Below are positions 1-9,129 of a stretch of 64,000 nucleotides of DNA, piece by piece (the first letter of the stretch is position 1; every line of letters starts with the position of its first letter). The stretch spans positions 3,286,001 to 3,350,000 of the forward strand of contig NZ_CP048812.1 in the NCBI RefSeq assembly GCF_010977575.1, in the 5' to 3' direction. The notes beneath the pieces are model-generated. The model searched no databases and was not told where the DNA came from. It saw nothing but the letters and a program-made list of their open reading frames with translations. This DNA is from Halomonas socia. GTDB lineage: Bacteria > Pseudomonadota > Gammaproteobacteria > Pseudomonadales > Halomonadaceae. A program made the translations under genes and the position numbers.

Positions 1-55
1 AAATGGACGCTGCCAGGGCAAAGGCCGACATCGGCAGGATCATGGCAAGGTTCAT
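1..55 (-). CDS. N-terminus of a membrane protein, possibly LysE-type exporter (partial)
   Basis: A minus-strand ATG at 55-53 is preceded by an AGGAGA-type ribosome binding site at about 60-66. The 18 residues visible before the window edge are hydrophobic and begin MNLAMILPMS, a transmembrane or signal segment. LysE/RhtB exporters often begin with such a helix just before their SxxPGP motif, but that motif would lie outside the window. The family name is therefore a guess; the start itself is well supported. Confidence 0.4.
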   Translation of the reverse strand, partial: MNLAMILPMSAFALAASI

Positions 56-136
56 CGTTCGTCTCCTGGAACACAGTGCCAGGAGTCTGCCGCGACGGCG
101 CCGATCGATATTGAACGAAATTGAGGTATCCATCAT

Positions 137-163
137 AGCCAACGCCTATCGCAGGCGTTGGCT
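137..163. promoter_or_regulatory. Perfect 11-bp inverted repeat
   Basis: AGCCAACGCCT and AGGCGTTGGCT are exact reverse complements around a 5-base loop, in the gap between two divergent genes. No T-run follows on either strand, so an operator or promoter element is more likely than a terminator. Confidence 0.35.
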
Positions 164-286
164 CGGCGGGATTGAACAAAACCCTCTAGGCTATCTCAAC
201 GGATAGTGGCAACGACCGTTGACGAATAGCGCCACGCACCGGGCCTGACACCCGGCTTGCGCCAATAACCACGACACGGAGTCCCC

Positions 287-1846
287 ATGAGCCAACCCAT
301 CATCGCGGCGAACAAGCCCACTAAAGTGAGCCTGAAAAAAGGTGGGGAGTATGCGTTCTGCATGTGCGGACGCTCCAGCGACCAGCCGTTCTGCGACGGC
401 TCCCACAGCGGCACCGGCATCACCCCCAAGATGTTCAAGGCCGACAAGGATGGCGACGCCTTTCTCTGCCAGTGCAAGCACACCCAGGACGCCCCGTACT
501 GCGATGGCACCCACAAACAGTTCAGCGACGATGACGTAGGCCAGGAGAGTCCCGAAAGCAAGGACGCCGCCGCCGAGCAGAAGAGTAGCGGTGGCCAGCC
601 TGAGCCCAAGGCCAGTGAGGAAGAGCCCACCGTGGAGTTCATCCACCAGCTCGCCAAGGAGGGTACCAAGGGCGTTGGCCACCACGGCCCGATGACCGCC
701 ATGGGCGTGCCGCGCCACACCCTGCCGCACTGGGACGACCTGCAGCTGATGGTGGCGCAGATGGCCACCAAGCCGCTGATGGAAGACGCCGCGGTGGCCA
801 CCGAGCTGACCATCGGCCCCGAGGCCAAGAAGCCGCTGACCCTCAAGATCCCGCTGTTCGTTTCCGACATGAGCTTCGGTGCGCTCTCCCAGGAGGCCAA
901 GGTCGCCCTGGCCAAGGGCGCCGAAATGGCCGGCACCGGCATCTGCTCCGGGGAGGGCGGCATGCTGCCGGAAGAGCAGGCCGAGAACTCGCGCTACTTC
1001 TACGAGCTGGCCAGCGCCAAGTTCGGCTACAGCGAAGCGCTGCTGGAGAAGATCCAAGCCTTCCACTTCAAGGGCGGCCAGGGTGCCAAGACCGGTACCG
1101 GCGGCCACCTGCCGGGCAACAAGAACACCGCCAAGATCGCCGAAGTGCGCCATATCATCGCAGGCGAACCGTCGGTTTCGCCGCCGACCTTCGAGGACCT
1201 TTCCAGCGTGGCCGATTTCAAGCGCTTCGCCGACCGCGTGCGCGAAGTGACCGGCGGCGTGCCGGTGGGCTTCAAGCTTAGCGCCAATCATATCGAGCGC
1301 GACATCCAGTTTGCGCTGGACGCCAGCGCCGACTACATCATCCTCGACGGCCGCGGTGGCGCCACCGGGGCCGCCCCGACGATGTTCCGCGACCATATCT
1401 CGGTGCCGACCATCCCCGCCCTGGCTCGTGCGCGGCGCTACCTGGACGAGCAGAAGGCCAGCGACCGGGTGACGCTGATCATCACCGGCGGCCTGCGCGT
1501 GCCGATCGACTTCGTCAAGGCCATGGCGCTGGGCGCTGACGGCATCGCTCTCTCCAACAGCGCCATCCAGGCCATCGGCTGCGTGGGCGCGCGGATCTGC
1601 AACACCAACAACTGCCCGGCGGGCATCGCCACCCAGCGCGAAGACCTGCGCCAGCGCCTCGACGTGGGCTCCTCGGCAGAGCGCCTCAAGACCTTCTTCG
1701 AAGCCTCCGTGGAGCTGATGCAGGTGATGGCCCGCGCCTGTGGCCACGATACCCTCCATCAGTTCAATCAGGAGGACCTCGCCACCTGGCAGCGCGAGAT
1801 GGCGCTGCTCAGCGGCGTGCGCTACGCAGGCGTTGGCCAGCCGTAA
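287..1846 (+). CDS. CDGSH iron-sulfur / FMN-binding glutamate synthase-family fusion
   Basis: A 519-residue protein with two tandem CDGSH [2Fe-2S] sites (Cys25, Cys27, Cys36, His40 and Cys61, Cys63, Cys72, His76), a charged linker to about residue 110, and a glutamate-synthase large-subunit-like FMN barrel. The barrel keeps a Cys-X5-Cys-X4-Cys set near residues 432-443, the [3Fe-4S] spacing of GltB. No glutaminase domain is present. The family is usually annotated FMN-binding glutamate synthase; its substrate is not established, and the layout suggests electrons passing from the CDGSH clusters to FMN. It is probably cytosolic. The ATG follows a short GGAG site, and the next gene starts 14 bp after the stop, so the two are probably co-transcribed. 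Confidence 0.88.
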   Translation: MSQPIIAANKPTKVSLKKGGEYAFCMCGRSSDQPFCDGSHSGTGITPKMFKADKDGDAFLCQCKHTQDAPYCDGTHKQFSDDDVGQESPESKDAAAEQKSSGGQPEPKASEEEPTVEFIHQLAKEGTKGVGHHGPMTAMGVPRHTLPHWDDLQLMVAQMATKPLMEDAAVATELTIGPEAKKPLTLKIPLFVSDMSFGALSQEAKVALAKGAEMAGTGICSGEGGMLPEEQAENSRYFYELASAKFGYSEALLEKIQAFHFKGGQGAKTGTGGHLPGNKNTAKIAEVRHIIAGEPSVSPPTFEDLSSVADFKRFADRVREVTGGVPVGFKLSANHIERDIQFALDASADYIILDGRGGATGAAPTMFRDHISVPTIPALARARRYLDEQKASDRVTLIITGGLRVPIDFVKAMALGADGIALSNSAIQAIGCVGARICNTNNCPAGIATQREDLRQRLDVGSSAERLKTFFEASVELMQVMARACGHDTLHQFNQEDLATWQREMALLSGVRYAGVGQP

Positions 1847-1860
1847 GCCGAGGTGCGCAC

Positions 1861-2331
1861 ATGGGCCATCGTATCCACCAACTCACTGCCGACGACTTGG
1901 TGCTGATGGACGGGCTCCTGACGACCTTCGGCGAGGTATTCGGCCAGCCCGAGACCTACACCGGCAACTCTCCCGATGCCGCCTATATGCGCCAGCTGCT
2001 CGAAAGCGACGGCTTTATCGCCCTGGTGGCGCTGAAGGGCGGTGCGGTCGTTGGTGGGCTGGCGGCTTACGAGCTGAAGAAGTTCGAGCGGCCGCGCAGC
2101 GAGATCTATATCTACGACCTGGCGGTAGCGGAAGCCCATCGGCGACAAGGGGTTGCCACTGCCCTGATCGAGCGGGTCAAGCAGATCGCGGTGCAGCGCG
2201 GGGTTCACGCCGTCTTCGTTCAGGCCGATACCGAAGAGGAAGACCAGGCGGCGATTGCCCTGTACAGCAAACTCGGTAGCCGGGAAGACGTTCTACACTT
2301 TGATATTACCTTGGATGAGGGAGGCAACTAG
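1861..2331 (+). CDS. AAC(3)-I-like aminoglycoside N-acetyltransferase (GNAT)
   Basis: A 156-residue single-domain GNAT. The acetyl-CoA loop RRQGVA lies at residues 94-99, after a segment (PRSEIYIYDLAV) that closely matches the gentamicin-type AAC(3)-I enzymes, as do the AAY..PKFE-like stretch and a C-terminal HFDI. AAC(3)-I enzymes acetylate the 3-amino group of aminoglycosides in the cytoplasm; whether this chromosomal homologue confers resistance or has another amine substrate cannot be told from sequence. The start has a GAGGTG site. It follows the CDGSH fusion gene closely. No cassette or IS flanks it, so it looks native. Confidence 0.85.
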   Translation: MGHRIHQLTADDLVLMDGLLTTFGEVFGQPETYTGNSPDAAYMRQLLESDGFIALVALKGGAVVGGLAAYELKKFERPRSEIYIYDLAVAEAHRRQGVATALIERVKQIAVQRGVHAVFVQADTEEEDQAAIALYSKLGSREDVLHFDITLDEGGN

Positions 2332-2421
2332 CCAGGGAGTACGAGACATGCTTGGCGTCGAGACGTGAGCTTGGCGCCAACGCTGCCTTCAGATGGCCTC
2401 AGCATTACAAGGGGATAATGT

Positions 2422-3240
2422 ATGAGTCATAAGGAAAGCGTTGATTACCGAGCGGTGACCGCGCGCCAGAAAGAGGTGTGGGCCACCGGCGATTTTCACG
2501 AGATCGCCCGGCAGAACGTCGTCATGGCCGAGGCCCTCTGCGCGACGCTGGACCCCCATGCAGGCGAACGCGTGCTGGATATTGCCTGCGGAAGCGGCAC
2601 CGCCGCGCTGGTTGCCGCGCGGCGCTACTGCGAGGTGACGGGCATCGACTACGTCCCGGCGCTGATCGAACGCGCCAGGCAGCGAGCCGTCGCCGAGGGC
2701 TTGGACGCGGACTTCCAGGTCGCCGATGCCCAGGCGCTGCCATTTGCCGATGCCAGCTTCGATGTCATCCTCTCGGTCTACGGGGTGCAGTTCGCTCCGG
2801 ACCAGCAGCGCGCTGCCGCGGAGATGCTACGGGTTTGTCGCCCAGGTGGCAGGGTAGGCCTGGCCACGCCGATCCCGAGCGGCTGGAGCGGGGACTTCTT
2901 TGCCACCAATGCGACATATATGCCGCCACCTCCCGGTATCCAGCCGCCGCTGCGCTGGGGAACCGACGCCGGGCTCGACGAACTGCTCGCTGCAGGTACA
3001 AGCGCCGTCGTCAGCGAGGAGCGCACGGCCCTGCAGTACTACAGATCCGTGGAGCATGCCGTCGGCGTGTTTCTGAACTACTTCGGCCCTGCGATCCGCG
3101 CCGCCACGGCCTCTACCGAGGACGCGCGCGAACGTTTCCAGCACGACCTGCACGCCGTATTCAGCCGCTACAACCGTGCGACGGACGGCACCGCGGTGAT
3201 CGAGAACCGGTACTTGCTGACCGTAGCGACGCGCGTGTAG
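2422..3240 (+). CDS. Class I SAM-dependent methyltransferase
   Basis: A 272-residue protein with a Rossmann-type methyltransferase core. Motif I is VLDIACGSGT at residues 51-60, followed by the acidic GID and the DAQALPF motif typical of UbiE/Methyltransf_11 enzymes that act on small molecules. The start has a good AAGGGG site. Substrate unknown. It lies 90 bp after the acetyltransferase and 59 bp before a glyoxalase-fold gene, all on the same strand. Confidence 0.85.
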   Translation: MSHKESVDYRAVTARQKEVWATGDFHEIARQNVVMAEALCATLDPHAGERVLDIACGSGTAALVAARRYCEVTGIDYVPALIERARQRAVAEGLDADFQVADAQALPFADASFDVILSVYGVQFAPDQQRAAAEMLRVCRPGGRVGLATPIPSGWSGDFFATNATYMPPPPGIQPPLRWGTDAGLDELLAAGTSAVVSEERTALQYYRSVEHAVGVFLNYFGPAIRAATASTEDARERFQHDLHAVFSRYNRATDGTAVIENRYLLTVATRV

Positions 3241-3299
3241 AAAGAGATTGATAACAGACGCCGCTGCGCGTCGTGCCGTGACCAACGAGGTAACTCACC

Positions 3300-3716
3300 A
3301 TGCAACCCAGAATCAGCATGATCACCCTCGGCGTCAGCGATCTGGCGGCGTCGGTGCGGTTCTACGAGCAGGGCCTTGGCCTGCCGCGGATGGAGTCGCC
3401 GCCGGAGGTGGCGTTCTTCACGCTCAACGGCAGCTGGCTGGGATTGTACGGCCGCGAGGCATTGGCCGAGGATGCCGGGGTGTCCGACGAGGGGGCCGGC
3501 TTTGCCGGGTTCACGCTTGCCCACAACGTCGCGTCCGAGGCCGCGGTCGACGCGGTGATGGCGCAGGCCATTGCCGCCGGCGCCACCTTGGTGAAGCCGG
3601 CGCAGAAGGTGTTCTGGGGCGGCTACTCGGGGTATTTCGCCGACCCGGACGGCTACCTGTGGGAGGTGGCGCACAACCCGCTGTTCTGGGTTGGCCCGCC
3701 GGATGACGACGCCTAG
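3300..3716 (+). CDS. VOC superfamily (glyoxalase/bleomycin-resistance fold) protein
   Basis: A 138-residue protein with paired beta-alpha-beta-beta-beta modules: an N-terminal ITLGVSDLAASVRFYE motif and a C-terminal YSGYFADPDGYLWEVAHNP motif, the hallmarks of vicinal-oxygen-chelate proteins. They bind a metal and act as lyases, dioxygenases or drug binders; the substrate here is not predictable. The GAGGTAA ribosome binding site supports the start. Confidence 0.85.
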   Translation: MQPRISMITLGVSDLAASVRFYEQGLGLPRMESPPEVAFFTLNGSWLGLYGREALAEDAGVSDEGAGFAGFTLAHNVASEAAVDAVMAQAIAAGATLVKPAQKVFWGGYSGYFADPDGYLWEVAHNPLFWVGPPDDDA

Positions 3717-3795
3717 CCGGGGGCGGCGAAAAACTGGATAATGGCAGGTTTTCTGCCCTCGCTTCGCCGAAGCTCCCCACGTCCGGTGCCCGTCC

Positions 3796-6006
3796 ATGGA
3801 AATCAAGGTCAACTATCTCGACAACCTCCGCCTGGAGGCCAAGTTCGACGACTTCACGGTCATCTCCGACCAGCCGATTCGCTACAAGGGCGACGGCTCG
3901 GCGCCGGGGCCGTTCGACTACTTCCTGGCCTCCTCGGCGATGTGCGCGGCGTACTTCGTCAAGGTGTACTGCAACACCCGGGGGATTCCCACCGAGAACA
4001 TCCGCCTGTCGCAGAACAACATCGTCGATCCGGAGAACCGCTACAATCAGATCTTCAAGATCCAGGTCGAGCTGCCCGAGGACATCTCCGACAAGGACCG
4101 CCAGGGCATCCTGCGCTCCATCGACCGCTGCACGGTCAAGAAGGTGGTGCAGACCGGCCCCGAGTTCCAGATCGAGACCGTCGAGAATATCGACGAGGAC
4201 GCCCAGGCCCTGCTGATGGGTGCGCCGGAGGGCGAGGCGAGCGCAGAGAACGGCACCTGGATCGAGGGCAAGGACCTGCCGCTGGAGCAGACCATTGCCA
4301 ACATGAGCGGCATCCTCGCCGGCCTGGGGATGAAGATCGAGATCGCCTCGTGGCGCAATATCGTGCCCCACGTGTGGTCGCTGCACATTCGCGACGCAGC
4401 CTCGCCGATGTGCTTCACCAACGGCAAGGGTGCGACCAAGGAGAGCGCGCTGTGCTCGGCGCTGGGCGAGTTCATCGAGCGCCTGAGCTGCAACTTCTTC
4501 TACAACGACCAGTTCTTCGGCGAAGAAATCGCGAACAGCGCCTTCGTCCACTACCCCAACGAGGAGTGGTTCCAGCCCGGGCCCAACGACGAGCTGCCCG
4601 AAGGCATCCTCGACGACCACTGCCGGGCAATCTACGACCCGGACGGTGAGCTGCGCGGCTCGAACCTGATCGACACCAACTCCGGCAAGACATCGCGGGG
4701 CATCGTGTCGCTGCCGTTCGTGCGCCAGTCCGACGGCGAGACGGTGTACTTCCCGTCGAATCTGATCGAGAACCTTTACCTCAGCAACGGCATGAGCGCC
4801 GGCAACACCCTGGCTGAGGCCCAGGTACAGTGCCTGTCGGAGATTTTCGAGCGGGCGGTGAAGCGCGAGATCATCGAGCAGGAGATGGTGCTGCCCGACG
4901 TGCCCCAGGCGGTGCTCGAGCAGTACCCGGCGATCCTCGAGGGGATCCAGGCGCTGGAGGCCCAGGGCTTTCCGGTGCTGGTCAAGGATGCCTCGCTGGG
5001 CGGGCGCTTCCCGGTGATGTGCGTGACCCTGATGAACCCGCGCACCGGCGGCGTGTTCGCCTCGTTCGGCGCCCACCCGAGCTTCGAGGTGGCGCTGGAG
5101 CGCAGCCTCACCGAGCTGCTGCAGGGTCGCAGCTTCGAGGGGCTCAACGACTTCATGCCGCCCACCTTCAACTCGCTGGCGGTCTCCGAGCCGAACAACT
5201 TCGTCGAGCACTTCATCGACTCCTCGGGGCTGATCTCCTGGCGCTTCTTCAGCAGCAGCAGCGACGTCGAGTTCGTCGAGTGGGACTTTTCCGGCAGCGG
5301 TTCCAACAGCACCGCCGAGGAAGCCGCGACGCTGTTCGGCATTCTCGAGGCGCTGGGCCACGAAGCCTACATGGCCGTGTTCGATGACCTCGGCGCGCCG
5401 GTGTGCCGCATCCTGGTGCCGGGCTACTCCGAGGTCTACCCGGTGGAGGACCTGGTGTGGGACAACACCAACATGGCACTGCTGTTCCGCGAGGATATCC
5501 TCAACCTCCACCGCCTGGACGACGTCCAACTGGCCGCGCTGCTCGAGCGCCTGGAGGAGACCCAGCTCGACGAGCACATGGATATCATCACCCTGATCGG
5601 CATCGAGTTCGACGAGAACACCGTGTGGGGCCAGCTCACCATCCTCGAGCTCAAGCTGCTGATCCAACTGGCGCTGGGCCAGCACGAGGAGGCGCTGGAG
5701 CGGGTGCAGATGTTCCTGCAGTACAACGACAACAGCGTCGCCCGCGGGCTCTTCTACCAGGCGGTGCAGGCGGTGCTCGAGATCGTTCTCGACGACGAGC
5801 TGGAACTGGGCGACTACCTCTACAACTTCACGCGTATGTTCGGTGAGGAAACGATGGCCGCGGTGGTCGGCTCGGTGCAGGGCGAGGTGCGCTTCCACGG
5901 CCTGACCCCCACCAGCATGCAGCTCGAAGGCCTGGAGAAGCACCAGCGGCTGATCGAGAGCTACAAGAAGCTGCACGCCCACCGCGCCGCCAAGGCGGAC
6001 CTGTAA
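3796..6006 (+). CDS. OsmC-YcaO fusion protein
   Basis: A 736-residue protein. Residues 1 to about 140 form an OsmC-like domain with the conserved cysteine segment LASSAMCAAYFV. Residues of about 155-560 are a YcaO domain with its ATP-binding acidic clusters (for example GEFIER and EIFER). The C-terminal 150 residues are helical, like the TPR-type tail of E. coli YcaO. E. coli YcaO helps RimO methylthiolate ribosomal protein S12; other YcaO proteins use ATP to activate peptide backbones. The OsmC fusion suggests a thiol or peroxide link. No neighbouring precursor peptide was seen, which argues against a RiPP cluster. Confidence 0.9.
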   Translation: MEIKVNYLDNLRLEAKFDDFTVISDQPIRYKGDGSAPGPFDYFLASSAMCAAYFVKVYCNTRGIPTENIRLSQNNIVDPENRYNQIFKIQVELPEDISDKDRQGILRSIDRCTVKKVVQTGPEFQIETVENIDEDAQALLMGAPEGEASAENGTWIEGKDLPLEQTIANMSGILAGLGMKIEIASWRNIVPHVWSLHIRDAASPMCFTNGKGATKESALCSALGEFIERLSCNFFYNDQFFGEEIANSAFVHYPNEEWFQPGPNDELPEGILDDHCRAIYDPDGELRGSNLIDTNSGKTSRGIVSLPFVRQSDGETVYFPSNLIENLYLSNGMSAGNTLAEAQVQCLSEIFERAVKREIIEQEMVLPDVPQAVLEQYPAILEGIQALEAQGFPVLVKDASLGGRFPVMCVTLMNPRTGGVFASFGAHPSFEVALERSLTELLQGRSFEGLNDFMPPTFNSLAVSEPNNFVEHFIDSSGLISWRFFSSSSDVEFVEWDFSGSGSNSTAEEAATLFGILEALGHEAYMAVFDDLGAPVCRILVPGYSEVYPVEDLVWDNTNMALLFREDILNLHRLDDVQLAALLERLEETQLDEHMDIITLIGIEFDENTVWGQLTILELKLLIQLALGQHEEALERVQMFLQYNDNSVARGLFYQAVQAVLEIVLDDELELGDYLYNFTRMFGEETMAAVVGSVQGEVRFHGLTPTSMQLEGLEKHQRLIESYKKLHAHRAAKADL

Positions 6007-6045
6007 GCCGCGGCACTCGCCATACTCTCGCGCCAATATCCAAAC

Positions 6046-6075
6046 GCCCCCGAGCCGGTCGCCTGGCTCGGGGGC
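6046..6075 (+). terminator. Hairpin after the OsmC-YcaO gene
   Basis: GCCCCCGAGCC and GGCTCGGGGGC form an 11-bp perfect stem around an 8-base loop, 40 bp past the stop. There is no clear T-run, so it may act as a weak terminator or 3-prime end stabiliser. Confidence 0.55.
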
Positions 6076-6156
6076 GCTGCACTATGGGTGTCGAAAACGT
6101 TAGGCACCCTTCGACAACAGATCGTGTGTTATACCGTTTCAACAGGAGGCGTTAAC

Positions 6157-6795
6157 ATGAACGAACTGATTGTCACCACCTTCGATTGGGTTCCCGAGAT
6201 GCCGCGGGGCTATGTGCGCGACCTGAGGGTGTGCTGGGCGCTGGAGGAGGCCGGGTTGCCCTATCGGGTCGAGGGCGTGCCGTTTCACTCCCGGGATGCC
6301 GGGCATTTTTCCCACCAGCCCTTCGGCCAAGTGCCGTGGCTGACCGATGGCGATATCTCAATCTTCGAGAGCGGCGCGATCCTGCTGTATCTGGGCGAGC
6401 GCAGCGAGGCCCTGATGCCTGCCGGCCCTCATCGTCGTCTCGAGGTCATCGAGTGGCTGTTCGCCGCGCTCAACTCCGTGGAGATGGCGGGTCTGCCCTG
6501 GTCGCTGTTCCACTTCGCTGGCGATACCCACGCCACGCCAGGCAAGCAGGCGCTGGACAACTTCCTGGCGTCCCGGCTGCAGCATCTTGAGTCGATCCTG
6601 GCGAGGCGCGAATGGCTGGCCGGGACTTTCTCCATCGCCGATATCGCTATGGCAGACGTGTTGCGCCTCGTCGACCGGTTCGACGGGCTTGCGCAGTCTC
6701 CCACCTGCCGAGAGTACCTATCGCGGGCCACGGCTCGCCCGGCCTTCGTCAAGACCTACGCCGATCAGATGGCGTATTACGCGGCGGCGGATTGA
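6157..6795 (+). CDS. Glutathione S-transferase family protein
   Basis: A 212-residue protein with an N-terminal thioredoxin-fold half (residues 1-80, with QVPWLTDGDISIFESGAIL, the cis-Pro and glutathione-contacting ES pair) and a helical C-terminal half. I chose the ATG at 6157 because it follows AGGAGG; an in-frame ATG at 6088 would add an unconserved leader. Likely a cytosolic detoxifying transferase of unknown substrate. Confidence 0.85.
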   Translation: MNELIVTTFDWVPEMPRGYVRDLRVCWALEEAGLPYRVEGVPFHSRDAGHFSHQPFGQVPWLTDGDISIFESGAILLYLGERSEALMPAGPHRRLEVIEWLFAALNSVEMAGLPWSLFHFAGDTHATPGKQALDNFLASRLQHLESILARREWLAGTFSIADIAMADVLRLVDRFDGLAQSPTCREYLSRATARPAFVKTYADQMAYYAAAD

Positions 6796-6907
6796 GCGGC
6801 CGCGGGTCCTGCGGTCAGGTCAGTGGTGATGTCTTGCTGGCCGCCGGTACACCGCGATGCCATATTGCCCAATAGGCGATTTCACGCGATGGCGGGGAGG
6901 AGGGGAC

Positions 6908-7795
6908 ATGACTCGGCTTACGGCAAAGGATTTTCCACCAGAGGTACTCGAGCTCTACGACTATTACGTGCATGGAAACATCACCAAGCGTGAGTTCCTG
7001 CGTCGAGCCGGCAGGTATGCGGTGGGCGGCATGACCGCTGCGATGCTGCTTTCTTCGCTCAGCCCCAACTATGCGCTTGCTCGGCAGGTGTCCTTCACCG
7101 ACAGCGACATCCTCCCCGAGTACATCACCTACCCATCGCCCAACGGCCACGGCGAGGTGCGCGGCTATCTGGTGCGGCCGGCCGAGGCCCAGGGGCCGCT
7201 GCCCAGCGTGGTAGTGGTACACGAGAACCGCGGGCTCAACCCTTACATCGAGGACGTGGCGCGACGTGTGGCCAAGGCGGGCTTCATCGCCCTGGCGCCG
7301 GACGGGCTGAGCTCGGTGGGCGGCTATCCGGGCAATGACGAGCGCGGCCGCGAGCTCCAGCAGCAGGTCGACCCCGAGAAGCTGATGAACGACTTCTTCG
7401 CGGCGGTCGAATTCCTGATGGCGCATGAGGCCGCCACGGACAAGGTCGGCATCACCGGGTTCTGCTATGGCGGCGGCGTCGCCAATGCCGCTGCCGTTGC
7501 TTATCCAGAGCTCGCTGCGGCGGTGCCCTTCTACGGCCGGCAAGCACCGGTGGAAGAGGTGCCGCGCATCCAGGCCCCGCTACTGCTGCACTTTGCCGAG
7601 AACGACGAGAGAATCAATGCCGGCTGGCCCGAGTACGAGGCGGCTCTCGAGGCGCACAGCAAGACCTTTGACGCGCATTTCTACCCGGGCACCAACCACG
7701 GCTTCCATAACGACTCCACTCCGCGCTACGACGAAGCTGCAGCAGAGCTTGCCTGGGAGCGCACCGTCGAGTGGTTCAAGCGTTATTTGAGCTGA
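6908..7795 (+). CDS. Dienelactone hydrolase family protein with Tat-like signal
   Basis: A 295-residue alpha/beta hydrolase. The N-terminus carries a twin-arginine-like stretch (REFLRRAGRYAVGG, residues 28-41) followed by a hydrophobic segment ending ALA, so export by Tat is likely. The dienelactone-hydrolase triad is Cys186 in GFCYGGG, Asp233 and His264 in TNHGF. The start at 6908 follows a GGAGGAGGGG site. Family members hydrolyse dienelactone in chloroaromatic degradation, but many act on other esters; no aromatic-degradation neighbours are present. Confidence 0.85.
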   Translation: MTRLTAKDFPPEVLELYDYYVHGNITKREFLRRAGRYAVGGMTAAMLLSSLSPNYALARQVSFTDSDILPEYITYPSPNGHGEVRGYLVRPAEAQGPLPSVVVVHENRGLNPYIEDVARRVAKAGFIALAPDGLSSVGGYPGNDERGRELQQQVDPEKLMNDFFAAVEFLMAHEAATDKVGITGFCYGGGVANAAAVAYPELAAAVPFYGRQAPVEEVPRIQAPLLLHFAENDERINAGWPEYEAALEAHSKTFDAHFYPGTNHGFHNDSTPRYDEAAAELAWERTVEWFKRYLS

Positions 7796-7823
7796 GTTCG
7801 TCGGACGGCCTGCCGCACCCGGC

Positions 7824-8075
7824 TCAACTGAGTACGCTGCTCTTGCGGCGCCGGGTCTTGTCGTCGTACATGCGATTGTCGGCGAGGGTAAGCACCGCTT
7901 GAGCGGGCACCTCGCTGGAGCTGGCGCTGCCCAGGCTCAAGCGAAGCTCCACCTCCACTCTCTCGCCGTGGGGGGAGGGGAACGCAGTACTGACATCGAT
8001 CAGTGTTGGCATGCCTTGCGCTTCTCCATCACCTGGCTCAGTGGAGCTAACCGTGATCCGACAATTAATCAGCAA
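7824..8075 (-). pseudogene. Remnant of a GGDEF (diguanylate cyclase) C-terminus
   Basis: An 83-codon minus-strand frame ends with LTLADNRMYDDKTRRRKSS and contains RLSLGSASS, matching the last third of GGDEF domains (SIGxA ... ADxAMYxAK..GR). The GGDEF signature itself and everything upstream are missing, so this is a decayed fragment. The rest of the 7796-8168 gap holds nothing else I recognise. Confidence 0.5.
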
Positions 8076-8168
8076 CCCTGCCCGCTTGCATACCGACTGG
8101 CATCGAGCGCCGGAGGGTGGTCGCTTTACGGCAGGTCAGGCCGTCTGCGCCTTGGATGGCACCTTTCT

Positions 8169-9104
8169 TCAGTGATCTGGGCAATGTCCGCAGGAGATGC
8201 CCATCTCCTCGGCCAGGCTTGGCAGGCGCCGCGCCAGGAAGTCGATGAGATGCCTGACCGCAGGGCGCAGACCGCGCCGGTAGGGGTATACCGCATGCAC
8301 CTGGCCATTCGGCAGTTGCCAGCGCGGCAGCACGATACTCAGCTCGCCGGCCGCTACAGCCTCGTGGCAGACGAACCCCGGCAACATCACGATACCGACG
8401 CCGGCAATGGCGGCTTCGCGCAGCACGTGCATATCATCGGTGAGCAGCCTTGGCGAAAGCGAAACGGACTGACTCGCGCCGCCCGAGTCAGTGAATGTCA
8501 GACGGTAACGCCCATCGGCGAAATGCATGGAGAGGCTGGGGAAACGCTCCAGATCGGCCGGCGTTTGTGGTGCACCGAATCGTGCGATCAACTCGGGGTT
8601 GGCCACCAGCACGCCGGGACTGATGGCGAACTGCCGAGACACCAGTGAGGAGTCCTCCAGGCGCGGCCGCACGCGCAGTGCGAGGTCCACGCCCTCGGCG
8701 ATGAGATCCACGCGGCGATTGGTGGCGTCCAGTTCCACCTCCACGCGCGGAAAACGCAGCATGAACTCGGGCAGGGCGCGGGCGAGCAGCGTCTGGGAAA
8801 GAGAAATGGGGCTACTGATCACCACGCGCCCGCGTGGCTCGTCCTGGACCTGCTCGATGACGCCTGCGGCTGCGTCTGCCGCCGCCAGCAGGTCGTGGCA
8901 GTGGGTCAGGTAGGCGCGGCCGGTATCGGTCAGTGTTAGTCGCCGCGTGGTGCGGTGTAGCAGTCGTATCTCCAATCTTTCCTCGAGCCGAGTAATGCGC
9001 CGGCTCAGGGTGGACTTGGGCATGCCCAGGGCATGAGCGGCAGCGGTGAAGCTGCCGTGCTCGGCCACCTGTGCGAAGTAGTAGAGGTCGTTGAGGTCTT
9101 GCAT
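8169..9104 (-). CDS. LysR-family transcriptional regulator
   Basis: A 311-residue protein: winged helix-turn-helix at residues 1-60 (FTAAAHALGMPKSTLSRRI) and a C-terminal periplasmic-binding-like effector domain, the CrgA/PA-type LTTR layout. It is transcribed away from the azoreductase gene at 9246, with a symmetric site between them, so it very probably controls that gene and itself. The effector is unknown. Confidence 0.9.
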   Translation of the reverse strand: MQDLNDLYYFAQVAEHGSFTAAAHALGMPKSTLSRRITRLEERLEIRLLHRTTRRLTLTDTGRAYLTHCHDLLAAADAAAGVIEQVQDEPRGRVVISSPISLSQTLLARALPEFMLRFPRVEVELDATNRRVDLIAEGVDLALRVRPRLEDSSLVSRQFAISPGVLVANPELIARFGAPQTPADLERFPSLSMHFADGRYRLTFTDSGGASQSVSLSPRLLTDDMHVLREAAIAGVGIVMLPGFVCHEAVAAGELSIVLPRWQLPNGQVHAVYPYRRGLRPAVRHLIDFLARRLPSLAEEMGISCGHCPDH

Positions 9105-9129
9105 GGAGCGTCCTCGCAGGTCGTCCTAA

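Noticed and set aside
191-1759. 522-codon minus-strand open frame
   Set aside because: Antisense shadow of the CDGSH/glutamate-synthase gene, which has clear motifs on the plus strand.
3796-6006. YcaO as part of a RiPP (azoline peptide) cluster
   Set aside because: No precursor peptide, dehydrogenase or E1-like partner nearby; the OsmC front and TPR-like tail fit the housekeeping type.
3511-6036. 841-codon minus-strand open frame
   Set aside because: Antisense shadow of the OsmC-YcaO gene in GC-rich DNA; no recognisable protein features, low-complexity His/Leu/Gly composition.
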